The translations under genes and the position numbers were made by a program. From the NCBI GenBank assembly GCA_030584105.1, contig CP129491.1, forward strand, positions 1,550,001 to 1,614,000: 64,000 nt of DNA, in the 5' to 3' direction. The DNA comes from UTCHB3 sp002050155 (GTDB lineage Bacteria; Bacteroidota; Ignavibacteria; Ignavibacteriales; Ignavibacteriaceae). Positions 16,133 through 26,878 of the stretch are shown piece by piece. Position 1 is the first letter of the stretch. The number at the start of each line of letters is the position of its first letter. The notes beneath the pieces are model-generated. The model saw only the letters and a list, made by a program, of their open reading frames with translations. It was not told the origin of the DNA and did no database searches.

Positions 16133-17698
16133 CTACTTCAGCAATTGCAGTTTCACCTTTTCTTTTTTCACATCCGACCCGGAGACAAAAGTGATTTCAG
16201 CAAAATAGACTCCGGAGGCTGCGCCGGTTTTTCCCAGGTTGATCTCTTCCTCATAGCTGCCTGCATACTTTTCTCCAAGATCGCGCTGCACCATCAGTTC
16301 GCCTGATATATTGTATATCGAAAGCGTAACCCAACCCGTGGAAGGAACTGTATAACTGAGCTTTGTCGATGGATTGAAAGGGTTCGGGTAGGCTTCTATT
16401 TTTACGGACTCGGGGACTGATTGCTCTGCCTCATCCTTAACCGATACAAATGTCCTGTCCCCGGCAAATATTACGGCAAAACCGGGTTGTGTAACATACC
16501 GATTGGTTATAGTTGATGTGATAAAATCGTCAACACCGTCTCCGGTTACATCGCCTATCAATCCCCTGCCCATGTAACCCTCGAATTTCTGATCCGCTAC
16601 CATGTCCCGGGTCCGAGGATTCCCTCCCAACCAGAGGTACTCACTAAATTCCGTTCCCCCAAGAAACTCGGGCTTACCGTCACCGTTAAAATCTCCCGGG
16701 CTCGGTAATGGTCTTGCATCAGACCCTCTCAACTGATCGTTGAAAGCCCTCCATGCTAATTTATATTCAAACGGAGGGTATCCGCCTGTTGTTATCTTTT
16801 TATCCATATACCAGGGATACTGATAGGTTATATGATTTACATGAATGAAGTCATCTTTGCCGTCACCGTCCATGTCGGGGAATGCTAGTGTATATTCGGT
16901 AAAATCAGATACAACAGAATCAGAATATAATTTGAAGACAAAACGATCATCAAAGTTAAAGTCAGAATTGCCGTAAATTACCATGAGCGATTTATCGTCA
17001 GGATCATCCGGATGTTTTATATATTCAAACAAATCCGTGCAACCATCACCATTAAAATCTCCCACTTCATACCGATAGTAATCTACCGTGTAATAACCGG
17101 TGTCAAGATAGCATATTCTGTAAGGCTCACCTGTGAACTCAGAACCTGTCTTGTAGAAAGCAAGAAAAGGTCGGTGCCATGACTCCTGGTAATAGTATCT
17201 GACGAGAAGTTCCTGCACCCCGTCACCATCAAAATCAATCCACTTGTTTGTAGAATTATAGAATAAGGAACTCCATGCGGTCGTATCAGGAAAAGGTATC
17301 ACCATGTCAGGTATAGTATCGAGCAGGGGGCCGCCAAAATAGACTTTTAATTCATGAAGTCGACTTTCGGATAGTATCAAATCATTATACCCATCACCGT
17401 TTAGGTCAATGGAAGCGGCCTTTATTGCGTTAAGATATACCATACACTTTAATCTCATTTTAGGAATAGTGTCTATAGGGTCACCACCGTAATAGAGTTC
17501 AAGGTATCCTTGTCCTGTTGAATCATGGTTACCCAGCCAGAAGTCGTTGATTCCGTCTCCGTTTTGATCCCCTGCTTTTATACCCAACAAGTTGTGGTAG
17601 TTACCCCATTTCTTAAATACTATTCTCGTGAGTTGCGCTTGTGCTGATAGACTAAAGAAAGCAATAAAAATTATTACAGATAAAATTCTGTTTCTCAT
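16133..17698 (-). CDS. Secreted FG-GAP/VCBS-repeat protein with T9SS sorting domain
   Basis: It has 521 residues with signal peptide MRNRILSVIIFIAFFSLSAQAQ. Residues 30-420 hold repeated calcium-binding-like motifs of the FG-GAP/VCBS type (DQNGDGINDF, DLNGDGYNDL, DFDGDGVQEL, DFNGDGCTDL, DMDGDGKDDF, DFNGDGKPEF, DVTGDGVDDF), which predicts a seven-bladed beta propeller. Residues about 435-521 are a type A sorting domain beginning YPNPFNPSTKLSY and ending KEKVKLQLLK. Such domains direct export through the T9SS outer-membrane pore and are usually cleaved or attached. Substrate unknown; probably surface-attached adhesion or carbohydrate-binding. It shares direction with, and lies just downstream of, the broken beta-helix gene. 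Confidence 0.9.
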   Translation of the reverse strand: MRNRILSVIIFIAFFSLSAQAQLTRIVFKKWGNYHNLLGIKAGDQNGDGINDFWLGNHDSTGQGYLELYYGGDPIDTIPKMRLKCMVYLNAIKAASIDLNGDGYNDLILSESRLHELKVYFGGPLLDTIPDMVIPFPDTTAWSSLFYNSTNKWIDFDGDGVQELLVRYYYQESWHRPFLAFYKTGSEFTGEPYRICYLDTGYYTVDYYRYEVGDFNGDGCTDLFEYIKHPDDPDDKSLMVIYGNSDFNFDDRFVFKLYSDSVVSDFTEYTLAFPDMDGDGKDDFIHVNHITYQYPWYMDKKITTGGYPPFEYKLAWRAFNDQLRGSDARPLPSPGDFNGDGKPEFLGGTEFSEYLWLGGNPRTRDMVADQKFEGYMGRGLIGDVTGDGVDDFITSTITNRYVTQPGFAVIFAGDRTFVSVKDEAEQSVPESVKIEAYPNPFNPSTKLSYTVPSTGWVTLSIYNISGELMVQRDLGEKYAGSYEEEINLGKTGAASGVYFAEITFVSGSDVKKEKVKLQLLK

Positions 17699-17710
17699 CT
17701 TAGATTCTCC

Positions 17711-18670
17711 TTATTTAGTCAAAAGCAGTTTTATACTGCTTCTGTATTCAGTGGATGATTCCAAACTGTTTGCTCTCATCTCCAATATATAAACCCCACT
17801 GGAGACTTTTTGACCATATTTATTCGTCCCCGGCCATCTCATTTCATACTTGCCGCTATTAATTTCGATTTGTTCAATTTCATACATTTTTCTTCCTGTA
17901 ATATCATAGATTGACAGGGTAACATTGCTTTTCTCCTTCACTGAATACTCAACTATAGTTTCAGGGTTGAAGGGGTTCGGGTAATTATTGAACAACTTAT
18001 ACTCGTATATCACAGTTTCAGGTTTTGAATCACCCGGCAGTTGCTTGCTCAAAAATCCGTTTGAGGGAGGGTTATCGGGCAGTTCAACAAACAACATGTT
18101 TGCAAATTTTGTATACTCGGATGTCGGGAAATTACTGTTTAAATAAGTAAGCATTGGGATAACTACACCAACAGTATCAATTGTACCGGATGATTTGTAT
18201 TTCTCTTCAAGAAGATTGTTGTAAATCATCATCATTTGTTCACCGTTATCTCCTGAACCGTACATCATATTGTTGCCGGCATTAAGAATTTCCTGTTTGT
18301 AGCTGCCCATATTTTCGGTATCAATATTTATAAGAAGCATAGTGGTACTTTTGAATAGTGGACCTGTCTGCCTGATTCTTAAAAGCTCTGATATCAAGTC
18401 CCGGATTTCAGATACTTCATAAGTAAATGGTAATAATTTAACCGCTTTCTTTTTGCATGAGGCAGATGTTTCGCCCCAGACCAATCCATTTATTAATTCC
18501 CTGGCTGCTCTCATCTCTCCGCTATTTATAAGATTCTGTATTCTGATGAAAATTGTTTTGATACTGTCGCTTTCAATTGAGTAGGTTTTACTCCTGTTAC
18601 TGAACTTGTTGACAGCAATTTTATTCTGTTCGCCTGAACAGACAGAAGTAAAACCTTCATTTAATACCAC
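17711..18670 (-). pseudogene. C-terminal part of broken secreted protein, with sorting domain
   Basis: It has 319 codons from an apparent GTG. It lies in the same frame as the upstream fragment, separated from it by a single TAG (18719-18721) plus 16 sense codons, so it is the continuation of that protein and not an independent gene. It contains a helical middle region and then a T9SS sorting domain (YPNPFNPETIVEYSV to SSIKLLLTK). With no signal peptide it cannot be exported alone unless the amber codon is read through. Confidence 0.75.
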
Positions 18671-18718
18671 ACCGGACCCGTCGATAGCAATTCTAAACTC
18701 TTTCGGGTTTTCGCTTTG

Positions 18719-21223
18719 CTAGAAATTCCCAAAAGCATACATCACAGTTGGCTCTACTTCTTCGTTTAATATCCAACGCAAACTTAGTGAATCATCCATA
18801 AAGCAGTTATTCCCCCAATATTCCCAATCATAATAGGCTCCCAATACCGGAGTGGAATAAATAGAAAAAATAGAAGTGTTTATGTTTTCAAACTTATTGT
18901 TCCCATGCTCACGAACAGATTTTATCAGCCAGGGTGCAGAATTCGTGATTGCATTTATCCCTTTACCAATTCTTGATTGATTGTGAAAGTTATTGTTATA
19001 GATTCGAGGTTTTGACCCCACCATCGTGATCCCCCACAATTCAAAGTCTTCAAAATGGGAATTCCGGATAACAGTGTTATCAACACCATAATTGTAGCTG
19101 TAGTAAAGACTGATCCCGACATGGGTATTCTCCGTCCTTAGACCGTCTATAACATCTCCCGGGCTGATATGGCTGTAAAGGCCACAACTTGCGTTTTTAA
19201 TCGTTACATTCTTCATTTTAACAGGTGTTCTGAAGCAAAGAACACCGTTGTTTCCGCTCCAGTGTTTATTAATGAAGTCCGGCGTAATATTTGTATTGTT
19301 GCTGTCACCAATGTTAAGTTGTCCATCTTCAACAATTAGTTTTGATGAATTATGGAATTCGAGAGATACTCCGTTTGCAATCGTCAGTTTATGATTCTTA
19401 ATATGAAGATTCTTTTTTATAACTTCATTTTTATAGATCGTCTCGTCCTGTCTGAATTCACCTCCCGTGTAAATTGTCGGAGTTATCATAAGCAAGCATC
19501 CCTCTCCACCATATAAAGATATCGTAAACTTTTTCAGTGAATTAATCATCCCTTCAGAAAGGCTCTCTATCACGGGATAGGTAGTATCACTCAAATTTAT
19601 AACGGAATAATTGTAATAAGAAAGATTAAGCGGTTTTAGATAGACAGTAATATCCCGTTTTACTGCGTTACTCATCACAGTATCAATGTCGTTACAAAAC
19701 CGGTTAACCAGATAAATCATTATCGTATCAGGAATTATTGAGGCTGCGCCTTGCGTGCTGACGGTAGTGTATTTGAATAACCCTGCTTCAATAAATGATT
19801 TCGAATCATAAATACCGGTAACTGAATTTTTGCTTTTGATCGAATGAATCCATTCAACACCGGAACCAGGAATTCTGTAAGTATTTGTTTCACCATTGAA
19901 CCCGTTTACCCAATGAGTTCTTAGAATGAACTTCTCTATTCCCTTTATTTTTTCAGTGAACTCCTTTACTGCAAAGTAGCGGTTGTTCCCGATTTGTTGC
20001 TGATCTCCACTTGATTTGCAGACCACTAGACTATCATCATCTTTATACGGATTTCCGGAGTCGTCAAACAGTCCGTAAGTAGCTGAGACCTTGGAAGAAT
20101 CCGGTGCAGGAATGGGCGGTATTCTTGTTGGTACCATGTAGAACATAAGACCTTTAGCTCCATATGCGATTGCAAGATTGCCCATTGTATGAATTTCTTC
20201 CCGAGTAGGTGCCCTTAATTCTGAATCACGGGCGACATAATTATAGGTCAAACCTACCCGTTGGATTATTCTTGAGGCTGATACCTGGATAGTGTGAAAT
20301 AACGGGATATCGTCACTTAAATCATCTGCTGTAAAGTTTTGTGAAGCATCAAGTGCAGGTATGTATCCCATATGTTGCATCGGGTCAAGGAAAGTATCAC
20401 TACCCTTTAACACCGGTTCATTTTTATAAACAATCATTCTGTCAAACGCTTTCTGGAGTTCCACCTGACCAGCCGGAGTCCCGTAACCATGAGGGGTATT
20501 TCTCTGCAACGGATACCAGTCGTACAATAAAGAGTGTCTGTAAAAGGAATTTTCTGATACTTTACGATTGTCAAACTCAAGATGCCATTTCCAATAACCT
20601 CCGGTCGCACCATTGAGATCCATTCTCGTTCCTCCGGGTCCTGTTCGTAATATATTTTGATAATCCCTTCTTACTTTTGCTGTGAGCATATAGGGTTCAT
20701 CGTAATAATTTGATTCAAATAATGGATTAGTTGCGTAACTACTAATCTTGTTGTTGATTGCAGTCGCTATATCATTTCTTAATACAGAATTAGAGACATA
20801 GTCTCTGTAATCCTCATCCTGTATCACTAATTTATCGATATTAACCGCAATCTTGTTCTCAAAGAAAATCCCTATCTCTATCTCCTTACCAACCTCGTTG
20901 AATTTGCTGTCTCTTCGGAAAAGCGGGTGGGTAAGCTCGATCCATTCGTAGTAACCCGGAGATACAAAATCACTTTTTAAGACGGGCATATCAAAATCCA
21001 CCGAAGGAGGGGAAAACATAGGAGTAGATAGCGTATCAAGCGGATTTTCATTTTGTTTACCGCCCGGTTTATCGGCAAATGTATTAAAAGACTTTATTTT
21101 AACTCTGACAGTAAATACAGGGGTAGAAGGAGATACAGAGCCGGTATCCAGTTTGGCTTTGATCTTCATGTAATGTTGCCGGTCTCTCGTAAACATCATT
21201 CTGTTTACTATACCGTAAACCAT
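18719..21223 (-). pseudogene. Middle part of broken secreted protein: glycosidase-like and beta-helix region
   Basis: It has 834 codons. The first half contains segments such as EEIHTMGNLAIAYGAKGLMFYM that recall TIM-barrel glycosidases, though the family is not certain. The second half (about 600-800) reads as a right-handed beta helix (repeated NVTIKNASCGLYSH, NTVIRNSHFEDFELWGI, PRIYNNNFHNQS). It ends at an amber codon after YAFGNF. The open frame extends upstream of the apparent ATG with SDTGGGYYMVYGIVNR, which joins the preceding fragment by a frameshift near 21245. It is thus the central piece of one former gene covering 17711-21846. Confidence 0.75.
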
Positions 21224-21846
21224 ATAATAGCCTCCGCCGGTATCACTGGGCGTCGCGCGACGAACAGTTTTTCTTCATTCCCATCGTCATCCGTAATAAT
21301 GGAACCACTTATATTTCCATTTACCCATGATGGAATAAAATCTGAATTAGTATTCATAAACCAGACACTGCTTTGGGCCCGTCTGTTGGGCCCAAATCCG
21401 AAATTCTCACCCTTAGTAAGGCTGTTGAGTGTGATACTGCTTAAGTCCCCAATTTCGAAGGAATAATTGTCCTCTTCCTGCCCTTGGGAAAAAATATATT
21501 TACCGGGAAGATTACTTCCACCGATCGGTAGAGAAGTTATCTCCGACCATTCAATGTGTCTGTCGAATATTTTAATTCCGGGATTATTGTTTGTATCTAC
21601 AGAATAATTATCCATTAATGTTACAGAATGTGTAAAACCGGCGTCTTTCATCAAATTATAAACATCATTCACCCGGCTTAAAACACCACCGGGGTTATTC
21701 GCTCCCCAAAGTTCAACTCCCATTTTTGCGTTCACATAGTGATCAAAAAATGAAATGAATGGAAAATAACTTTTCCCCGGTTGGCAATAAATACTTGAAA
21801 CAGCATTAACTCCAAGGAATAATAACAAGATATATGTCTTAAACAT
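21208..21846 (-). pseudogene. N-terminal part of broken secreted protein
   Basis: It has 212 codons. Signal peptide MFKTYILLLFLGVNAVSSIYCQ is followed by an extracellular beta-type region. The frame ends in RRPVIPAEAIIWFTV, which looks like out-of-frame sequence. Switching frame near 21245 restores a sensible continuation, so this is the 5' part of a gene of about 1,378 codons. The total length 17711-21846 is 2 mod 3, as expected for one single-base indel. It could be true decay or a sequencing error for the indel, but the second lesion (TAG) argues for real decay. Confidence 0.75.
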
Positions 21847-21966
21847 TTGGAAATCTCTTTCTAATTATTGATAAATTTAAATTAACATAGATTTATTTGT
21901 TAAATAGAATGAGGCGTCCCATTGAAGGAAGAGCCCTGCACAGAACTCAAAGTCGCGATATTTTCC

Positions 21967-22060
21967 GGATGATATCTTACTATTCAATCAAAAGTCAGGT
22001 GGATAAAAAACAATTTAGTCGCCACCGGTTTTACAGGATGATATCTTACAGTTTAATCCT
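21967..22060. repeat. Imperfect 69-bp direct repeat in spacer
   Basis: GGATGATATCTTAC recurs at 21967 and 22036, with similar sequence around it (CAATC / TAATC after it). It lies in the 850-bp region upstream of the broken gene, which otherwise contains only an orphan sorting-domain fragment and two terminators. Confidence 0.6.
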
Positions 22061-22237
22061 TGATCCTTGAGCACAACGCGTAGTTTAAATATGATAAAGT
22101 AAAAAGCGTGCCCGGAAGAATCCTGTGTTTTTTTCGCCTAGTGCTTGTTTTCAAAATGCTTAATTCTCAAAAATCAGAATAAACCGAAAAAGTATTACCA
22201 TTTGGAGGAATTAATATAATTAATTAAAAATAAAAAA

Positions 22238-22262
22238 GGGGCAAAACTCAACACTTTGCCCC
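22238..22262 (-). terminator. Intrinsic terminator, copy of the one at 16043-16067
   Basis: Same GGGGCAAA / TTTGCCCC stem and the same 9-nt loop, with an A-run on the left that gives a T-run on the minus strand. It follows the orphan sorting-domain fragment. Confidence 0.85.
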
Positions 22263-22292
22263 GAAATGTCACTTGCCTGAATTGTCTTTAGC

Positions 22293-22484
22293 TTACTTCA
22301 TAAAAGCAATTTTGGCTGTTTTAACCATCACTCCGTTCTCCTCCGTTTTCAGGCGCAGCCGCAGAAGATATATCCCGCTTGGGACATTCAAACCTGCGAA
22401 GCTGAGGGTGGTTTCCCGGTATCTTATTTCATGCACCGGGATAATTTCAACTTCAGTATCCCATTTAAATGCTTCTTTTAATTC
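22293..22484 (-). pseudogene. Orphan fragment of a T9SS sorting domain
   Basis: About 63 sense codons between an in-frame TAA at 22485-22487 and the stop at 22293-22295. The translation ends in VPSGIYLLRLRLKTEENG then VMVKTAKIAFMK, which matches the last 30 residues of type A sorting domains (SGVY..., KxxKxxLxK). The YPNPFNP start of the domain and any cargo are missing. It is the remnant of a deleted secreted-protein gene and still has its terminator. Confidence 0.6.
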
Positions 22485-22540
22485 TTACTTGGTGTCTTAA
22501 TTGCCGTACCGGGATAATTCTAAAAGGAAACCACAGGTTT

Positions 22541-22620
22541 CTCTTGAATAGGGTTAATTGGATGGAGTGAATTAAATCGAATGAATTAGATCAAGTGAAT
22601 TGGGTGGAGTGAAAAAATCA
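22541..22620. repeat. 14-bp tandem repeat
   Basis: Units GAATTAAATCGAAT, GAATTAGATCAAGT and GAATTGGGTGGAGT start at 22569, 22583 and 22597. A degenerate unit at 22555 (TAATTGGATGGAGT) and another at 22611 keep the same 14-bp step. It lies just past the terminator of the protease gene. Confidence 0.8.
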
Positions 22621-22627
22621 AAAAAAA

Positions 22628-22661
22628 GAGGCTGTATGGTATTTTGTATCCATACAGCCTC
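22628..22661 (-). terminator. Intrinsic terminator of the subtilisin-like gene
   Basis: 12-bp stem GAGGCTGTATGG / CCATACAGCCTC with a 10-nt loop, followed on the minus strand by a run of seven T. Confidence 0.9.
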
Positions 22662-22704
22662 TTAAACCGGCTCTTATATAGTCTCCTAAACCGATTCTAA
22701 AAAA

Positions 22705-25700
22705 TTATTTCAGAAGCATCATCTTCATTGTTTTAGAAAACTTTTTGCCGTCAACACCTTCGGCATTGATAGAATAAACATACAGCCCACTGTTATATTT
22801 TGAGGCTTCAAAATTTGCGGTGTGGTTACCCGCAGGCAGGCTGCTGTTAACTATTGTGGCAACTTCCTGACCGATAGCATCAAAAACCTTAATTGTAACT
22901 TTTGATTCAACCGGCAGAGCAAAGTTAATTATAGTTGACGGGTTAAACGGATTAGGATAGTTCTGAGACATACCGTATTCAGTCGGTAAATCAACACTTA
23001 CTTCAACTTCGTTGCTGTAAGTGGCTTCGCCGTTCAGGTCGATTTGCTTTAACCTGTAGGTATATTTACCTGCAGCCAGATTAGCATCGTTGTATGTGTA
23101 AGTTTTTGATTCAGTGGTTGTACCGTTACCTTTAACGAATCCGATTTTTTCGAATGAACCATTTCCGGCACTTCTTTCAACATCAAAACCTAAGTTGTTG
23201 GTTTCTGTTGCAGTGCTCCAGCTGAGGTTCACATCCTTACCGTTTGCAGAAACATTGAAAGCCGACATTTCAACCGGTATAACTCCGCTTGTTATCAGAG
23301 TCAAAGTCCAGCCATAGAGTGTACCATTGTCCCCACTTGCGTCATCATATACACGCAATACCCAGCTGCCGGCTGTTTGTTTACCGATCAAATTGGAAAG
23401 TGGCTGCTCAGGCTTGAATGTTCCCGTGAAAGGAGCTGTACCTGTGGTGATTGAAGTCGGGGCATCATCGTCAAATATGGTACCGATATAGTTATCACCC
23501 GAACTTCCGTTATCTGTGGTAAGTTCAACTTCAGTTCCGTCAGGTGCTCTTAAATAGATATCAAGGTCACCATCCCAGGTATGGATAATCGTATCAAGCT
23601 GAACAATTACCTTCACAACTTCTGCTTCCATAGCAGGAACAAACACAGTATCTAAAGTATTCTGAAGGCTCACGATAGGTTTGTTAACACTTCTCTTATA
23701 TTGATTAGCGAAAATACCAATGCCTGTTCCCGGTGTGCTTGTCGGAGCTGAAGCATAGTTGCTGTCATAAGCTACAACGCTGAAAACATGAATGCCTGTT
23801 GGAATACCTGAAGTGATAAACTGGTTGGCTGTTCCGTTAACTTTGCCCAATCTTGTGTTTCCGTTCATAAACACAACCGACGAGTCAACGGTAATATTAT
23901 AACCGTGAACATTGGTGGTTGGGGTTGTCCAGTTTACAGTTACTTCGTTGTTTGCGCCTGTCCATGCAGCATTAACATTAGTCGGGGCTACAGGTGCAGG
24001 AGGAGGAATTGCAGCAAACGACCAGACACCGCCGATTGTGGAATCTGTTCCGTCAGAAACATTAACTCTCCAATAGTAAGTAGTACCGAAAGTTAATGGT
24101 GCAGGACTCTGGTAGTTGTTGAAAAGTGAGCCCGTTTTTACAACAGCTGAACCATTCATAGTTGCAACAGCATTCATATCTGTGGAAAAATAAAGGGTTG
24201 CTTTAGTTGTACCTTCGGGGTTAAGCCAGGATACCGTTGGGCTGGCAGTCAGCGGCACATTAGTTGCGCCGTTTTCAGGAACCGGGTTCGAAGGGTAACC
24301 GGGGCCGGAAGCCAACAAATTGTAGGCAGCATAAACATCTATCAGACCCCTGCCGTAGTTGTTATCTTCACCGGCAGCGCCCAAGTCGCGGGCTGTCTCA
24401 TAAAGAGCCATTTTGATTTGATGCCCTGTTAAGCTTGGGAAAGCTGATTTCAACAATGCAACTGCACCGGCAACATGTGGCGCAGCCATCGAGGTTCCGT
24501 CTAAATTCGAATAACTGTTGTCGCCTGAACCATAAGAAGAACGAACATTCACACCGGGAGCGGATACTTCAGGTTTAATCAGCAGAGAGCCTGTTCCACC
24601 GCAGGTTGAGGGACCGCGGCTTGAGAAACTGGCGATTGGGTTCGAGCTGCCGTTTAACCATTGAGCACCGTCAATAGCGCCAACGGCAAGAACATTCACT
24701 TCATCAGTGTTTATGTTTTTGGGCATAGTAATAGTTGAGGCGTTGGGCCCGCTGTTTCCGGCTGAAAACACAATTGCAATACCGGCAGCTTCGACTGCAT
24801 TGAAGAGGTTTCTGAACTCACCGTTACATTCGTTAACGGTTGATGGTTCATACCAGCTGTTGTTTATTGCCGCAGGCATATCAGTAATTGTACCGGCGTT
24901 TCCGTCGGGGTTCATTGCCCATTGAAATGCTGCGATATGGTTAGAAACCGAGTTTCCGGAACAAATTGTTTTAGCTGCTATCCACTGAGCATCAGGTGCT
25001 ACACCAACTGTATCACCGGCTGCAGAACGACCAACCATAGTGCCGACTGTGTGCGTGCCGTGTCCGTCGCAATCTGAAGGCGTTGTGGTGCCACCGGCAG
25101 GGTCGAACCATGCTTGATTTGCAGGTGCGAAGTTACCTCTCCATCTGGCAGCAATCGCCACATGAGTGTGTCTTACACCGGTATCTTCACCCATAACAAT
25201 TACACCGTTACCGGTAATACCCATCTGCCAAAGCAAGTGAGCGTTAATAATTCTTAACCCCGGTTCAACTGATTCTTTTCCCTCAGGTTCGTCGCCGCTT
25301 CTTAGAGCTTTCGGGGCGTCTAAGTAAGTTTCAACATCGAGGTCCATTGCGGAAATATCCGAACTTTTAATAAGTTCTTCAAAAACCGATTTTTTCGCCT
25401 GAATGGCTATCGCATTAATCACCCAGAAATTCTGGAAAGAAAAAACTGCCCGCTCACTTTTTTTCTGTTCAAAATATGCTAACAGATTCTTCTGAGTAGA
25501 ATTAGCTTTCTCCTGAAGGGTAGTAATTACGATAAAAGCACGCTCCTGCGGAGTCGCTTTCGAAGCATAGAGCTTTGCATCTAACGCTTCAATATCTACC
25601 TGATCTTTCAGAAAGATAATTGCTTTGATATATTCGTCTGTACCGCGATTCTGCATCTCTCTGTGCAAACGCGTTGAAATCTCGGGTTGAGCAAAAATAG

Positions 25701-25749
25701 TAGTAAATAGACCCGGGACCAGAGCTAAAAGAAGTAATAACCTTCTCAC
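22705..25749 (-). CDS. Secreted subtilisin-like (S8) serine protease with P-domain and T9SS sorting domain
   Basis: It has 1,014 residues. Signal peptide 1-20 is followed by an inhibitor-I9-like propeptide (about 25-140) and an S8 catalytic domain with Asp189 (MGEDTGVR), His230 (CDGHGTHTVG) and Ser420 (GTSMAAPHVAG). Next come Ig/fibronectin-like domains (about 490-680) and a proprotein-convertase P-domain (about 695-815, GTLYGWTLTL). A beta domain precedes a type A sorting domain beginning YPNPFNPSTIINF and ending KTMKMMLLK. It is an extracellular or surface protease exported by Sec and then T9SS. All catalytic residues are present, so it should be active. It is monocistronic with its own terminator, and its promoter lies in the divergent spacer toward the lipoprotein gene. 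Confidence 0.95.
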   Translation of the reverse strand: MRRLLLLLALVPGLFTTIFAQPEISTRLHREMQNRGTDEYIKAIIFLKDQVDIEALDAKLYASKATPQERAFIVITTLQEKANSTQKNLLAYFEQKKSERAVFSFQNFWVINAIAIQAKKSVFEELIKSSDISAMDLDVETYLDAPKALRSGDEPEGKESVEPGLRIINAHLLWQMGITGNGVIVMGEDTGVRHTHVAIAARWRGNFAPANQAWFDPAGGTTTPSDCDGHGTHTVGTMVGRSAAGDTVGVAPDAQWIAAKTICSGNSVSNHIAAFQWAMNPDGNAGTITDMPAAINNSWYEPSTVNECNGEFRNLFNAVEAAGIAIVFSAGNSGPNASTITMPKNINTDEVNVLAVGAIDGAQWLNGSSNPIASFSSRGPSTCGGTGSLLIKPEVSAPGVNVRSSYGSGDNSYSNLDGTSMAAPHVAGAVALLKSAFPSLTGHQIKMALYETARDLGAAGEDNNYGRGLIDVYAAYNLLASGPGYPSNPVPENGATNVPLTASPTVSWLNPEGTTKATLYFSTDMNAVATMNGSAVVKTGSLFNNYQSPAPLTFGTTYYWRVNVSDGTDSTIGGVWSFAAIPPPAPVAPTNVNAAWTGANNEVTVNWTTPTTNVHGYNITVDSSVVFMNGNTRLGKVNGTANQFITSGIPTGIHVFSVVAYDSNYASAPTSTPGTGIGIFANQYKRSVNKPIVSLQNTLDTVFVPAMEAEVVKVIVQLDTIIHTWDGDLDIYLRAPDGTEVELTTDNGSSGDNYIGTIFDDDAPTSITTGTAPFTGTFKPEQPLSNLIGKQTAGSWVLRVYDDASGDNGTLYGWTLTLITSGVIPVEMSAFNVSANGKDVNLSWSTATETNNLGFDVERSAGNGSFEKIGFVKGNGTTTESKTYTYNDANLAAGKYTYRLKQIDLNGEATYSNEVEVSVDLPTEYGMSQNYPNPFNPSTIINFALPVESKVTIKVFDAIGQEVATIVNSSLPAGNHTANFEASKYNSGLYVYSINAEGVDGKKFSKTMKMMLLK

Positions 25750-26032
25750 TAAAGGCTCCTTGTATTAAAGTAAATGAATGAAATTTTTGACATCAATTAA
25801 ATTACAAATATTATTGATACATAACAATATAATTCGTAATCAACTTATGATTTTAATCACATCCCCTTAAACAGGCATCTTTGCCCCCGACTTAAAAAAA
25901 TTAATATACACCTGTTCAGAAAAATGGACACTAACTTTGCAAAAGCCCCGCCAATTCACCTTTTATCTGCAAAATATCTTTGGCACACTTATTGCTACAT
26001 TAACAGAAAAACTTTATCACGAGGCAAACATC

Positions 26033-26845
26033 ATGAAAACGAAAAACTTAATTTTAATTCTTGCGCTTACTTCCCTGATGGCTGCAGGATGCAGATTCAG
26101 AGATGGCTTCTTTACTGACCCTTACTATTATGACGATAAAGCACCGGCTGAACCACGAAATGTTGAAGTTATTAATGGGGACGGCGTTGCAACTGTTATT
26201 TGGGACAGAAACTTCGAATCCGATGTGAAAGGATACAGAATTTATTCTTCTTCTTCTTACAGCGGTAAATATGTTTTTATTGCTAATGCGTATGGCACTC
26301 AGTATGATGACTATAGAGTGAAAAACGGAAATACTTACTTCTACGCCGTTACTGCTTACGACTATAACGGCAACGAATCGGAATTAAGCGTGGAATATGC
26401 GTACGCTGTTCCCCGACCTGAAGGCTTTAACAAAATGCTGAACGATGCGGATGCTTTCCCTAAATCTTCAGGCTACGATTTCTCCGGTTATAAAACCGTT
26501 GCCTGGAACGATCAGGAAACCGATTTCTTCTTCGAAAAAGTTAACGGTGAATATTACCTGTCAGTATTTGATGATACCGATATTAAAGACATGGGATATA
26601 CAAACAACATCCTGGATATTATGTATGCACCCGAAAGCGGATGGGCACCCAAGAAAACCGCTAAGGTTTACCCGGGCCACACTTATGTCTTCTGGCTGTG
26701 GGATAACAAGTTCGCCAAAGTAAGAGTTACAAAAATTTCTGCAGGCAGATTAGTGTTCGACTGGGCATACCAGACTATCGAGGGTGAGCCGCTGCTGAAA
26801 CCCACAAAGGGATCCGGCACCCGGACGCTGGCAAGGGTACACTGA
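26033..26845 (+). CDS. Lipoprotein with fibronectin type III domain
   Basis: About 270 residues. I chose ATG 26033, not the upstream in-frame ATG at 25937, because it gives a lipoprotein signal MKTKNLILILALTSLMAAGC (lipobox MAAGC) and is preceded by GAGG. The mature part has a fibronectin-III-like domain (about 38-125: PAEPRNVEVINGDG, GYRIYSSSSYSGKY, YFYAVTAYDYNGNES) and a second beta domain of unknown type. It probably sits on the outer membrane. It may be co-transcribed with the DUF4783 gene 33 bp downstream. The divergent spacer 25750-26032 is AT-rich and should hold promoters for both directions; I could not define them. Confidence 0.85.
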   Translation: MKTKNLILILALTSLMAAGCRFRDGFFTDPYYYDDKAPAEPRNVEVINGDGVATVIWDRNFESDVKGYRIYSSSSYSGKYVFIANAYGTQYDDYRVKNGNTYFYAVTAYDYNGNESELSVEYAYAVPRPEGFNKMLNDADAFPKSSGYDFSGYKTVAWNDQETDFFFEKVNGEYYLSVFDDTDIKDMGYTNNILDIMYAPESGWAPKKTAKVYPGHTYVFWLWDNKFAKVRVTKISAGRLVFDWAYQTIEGEPLLKPTKGSGTRTLARVH

Positions 26846-26878
26846 CGGGAAGGCGCCACGAACAACAAGAGATTTGAA

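Noticed and set aside
25937..26032. Upstream extension of the lipoprotein gene
   Set aside because: The ATG at 26033 gives a perfect lipoprotein signal; the extra 32 codons would bury it and look non-coding.
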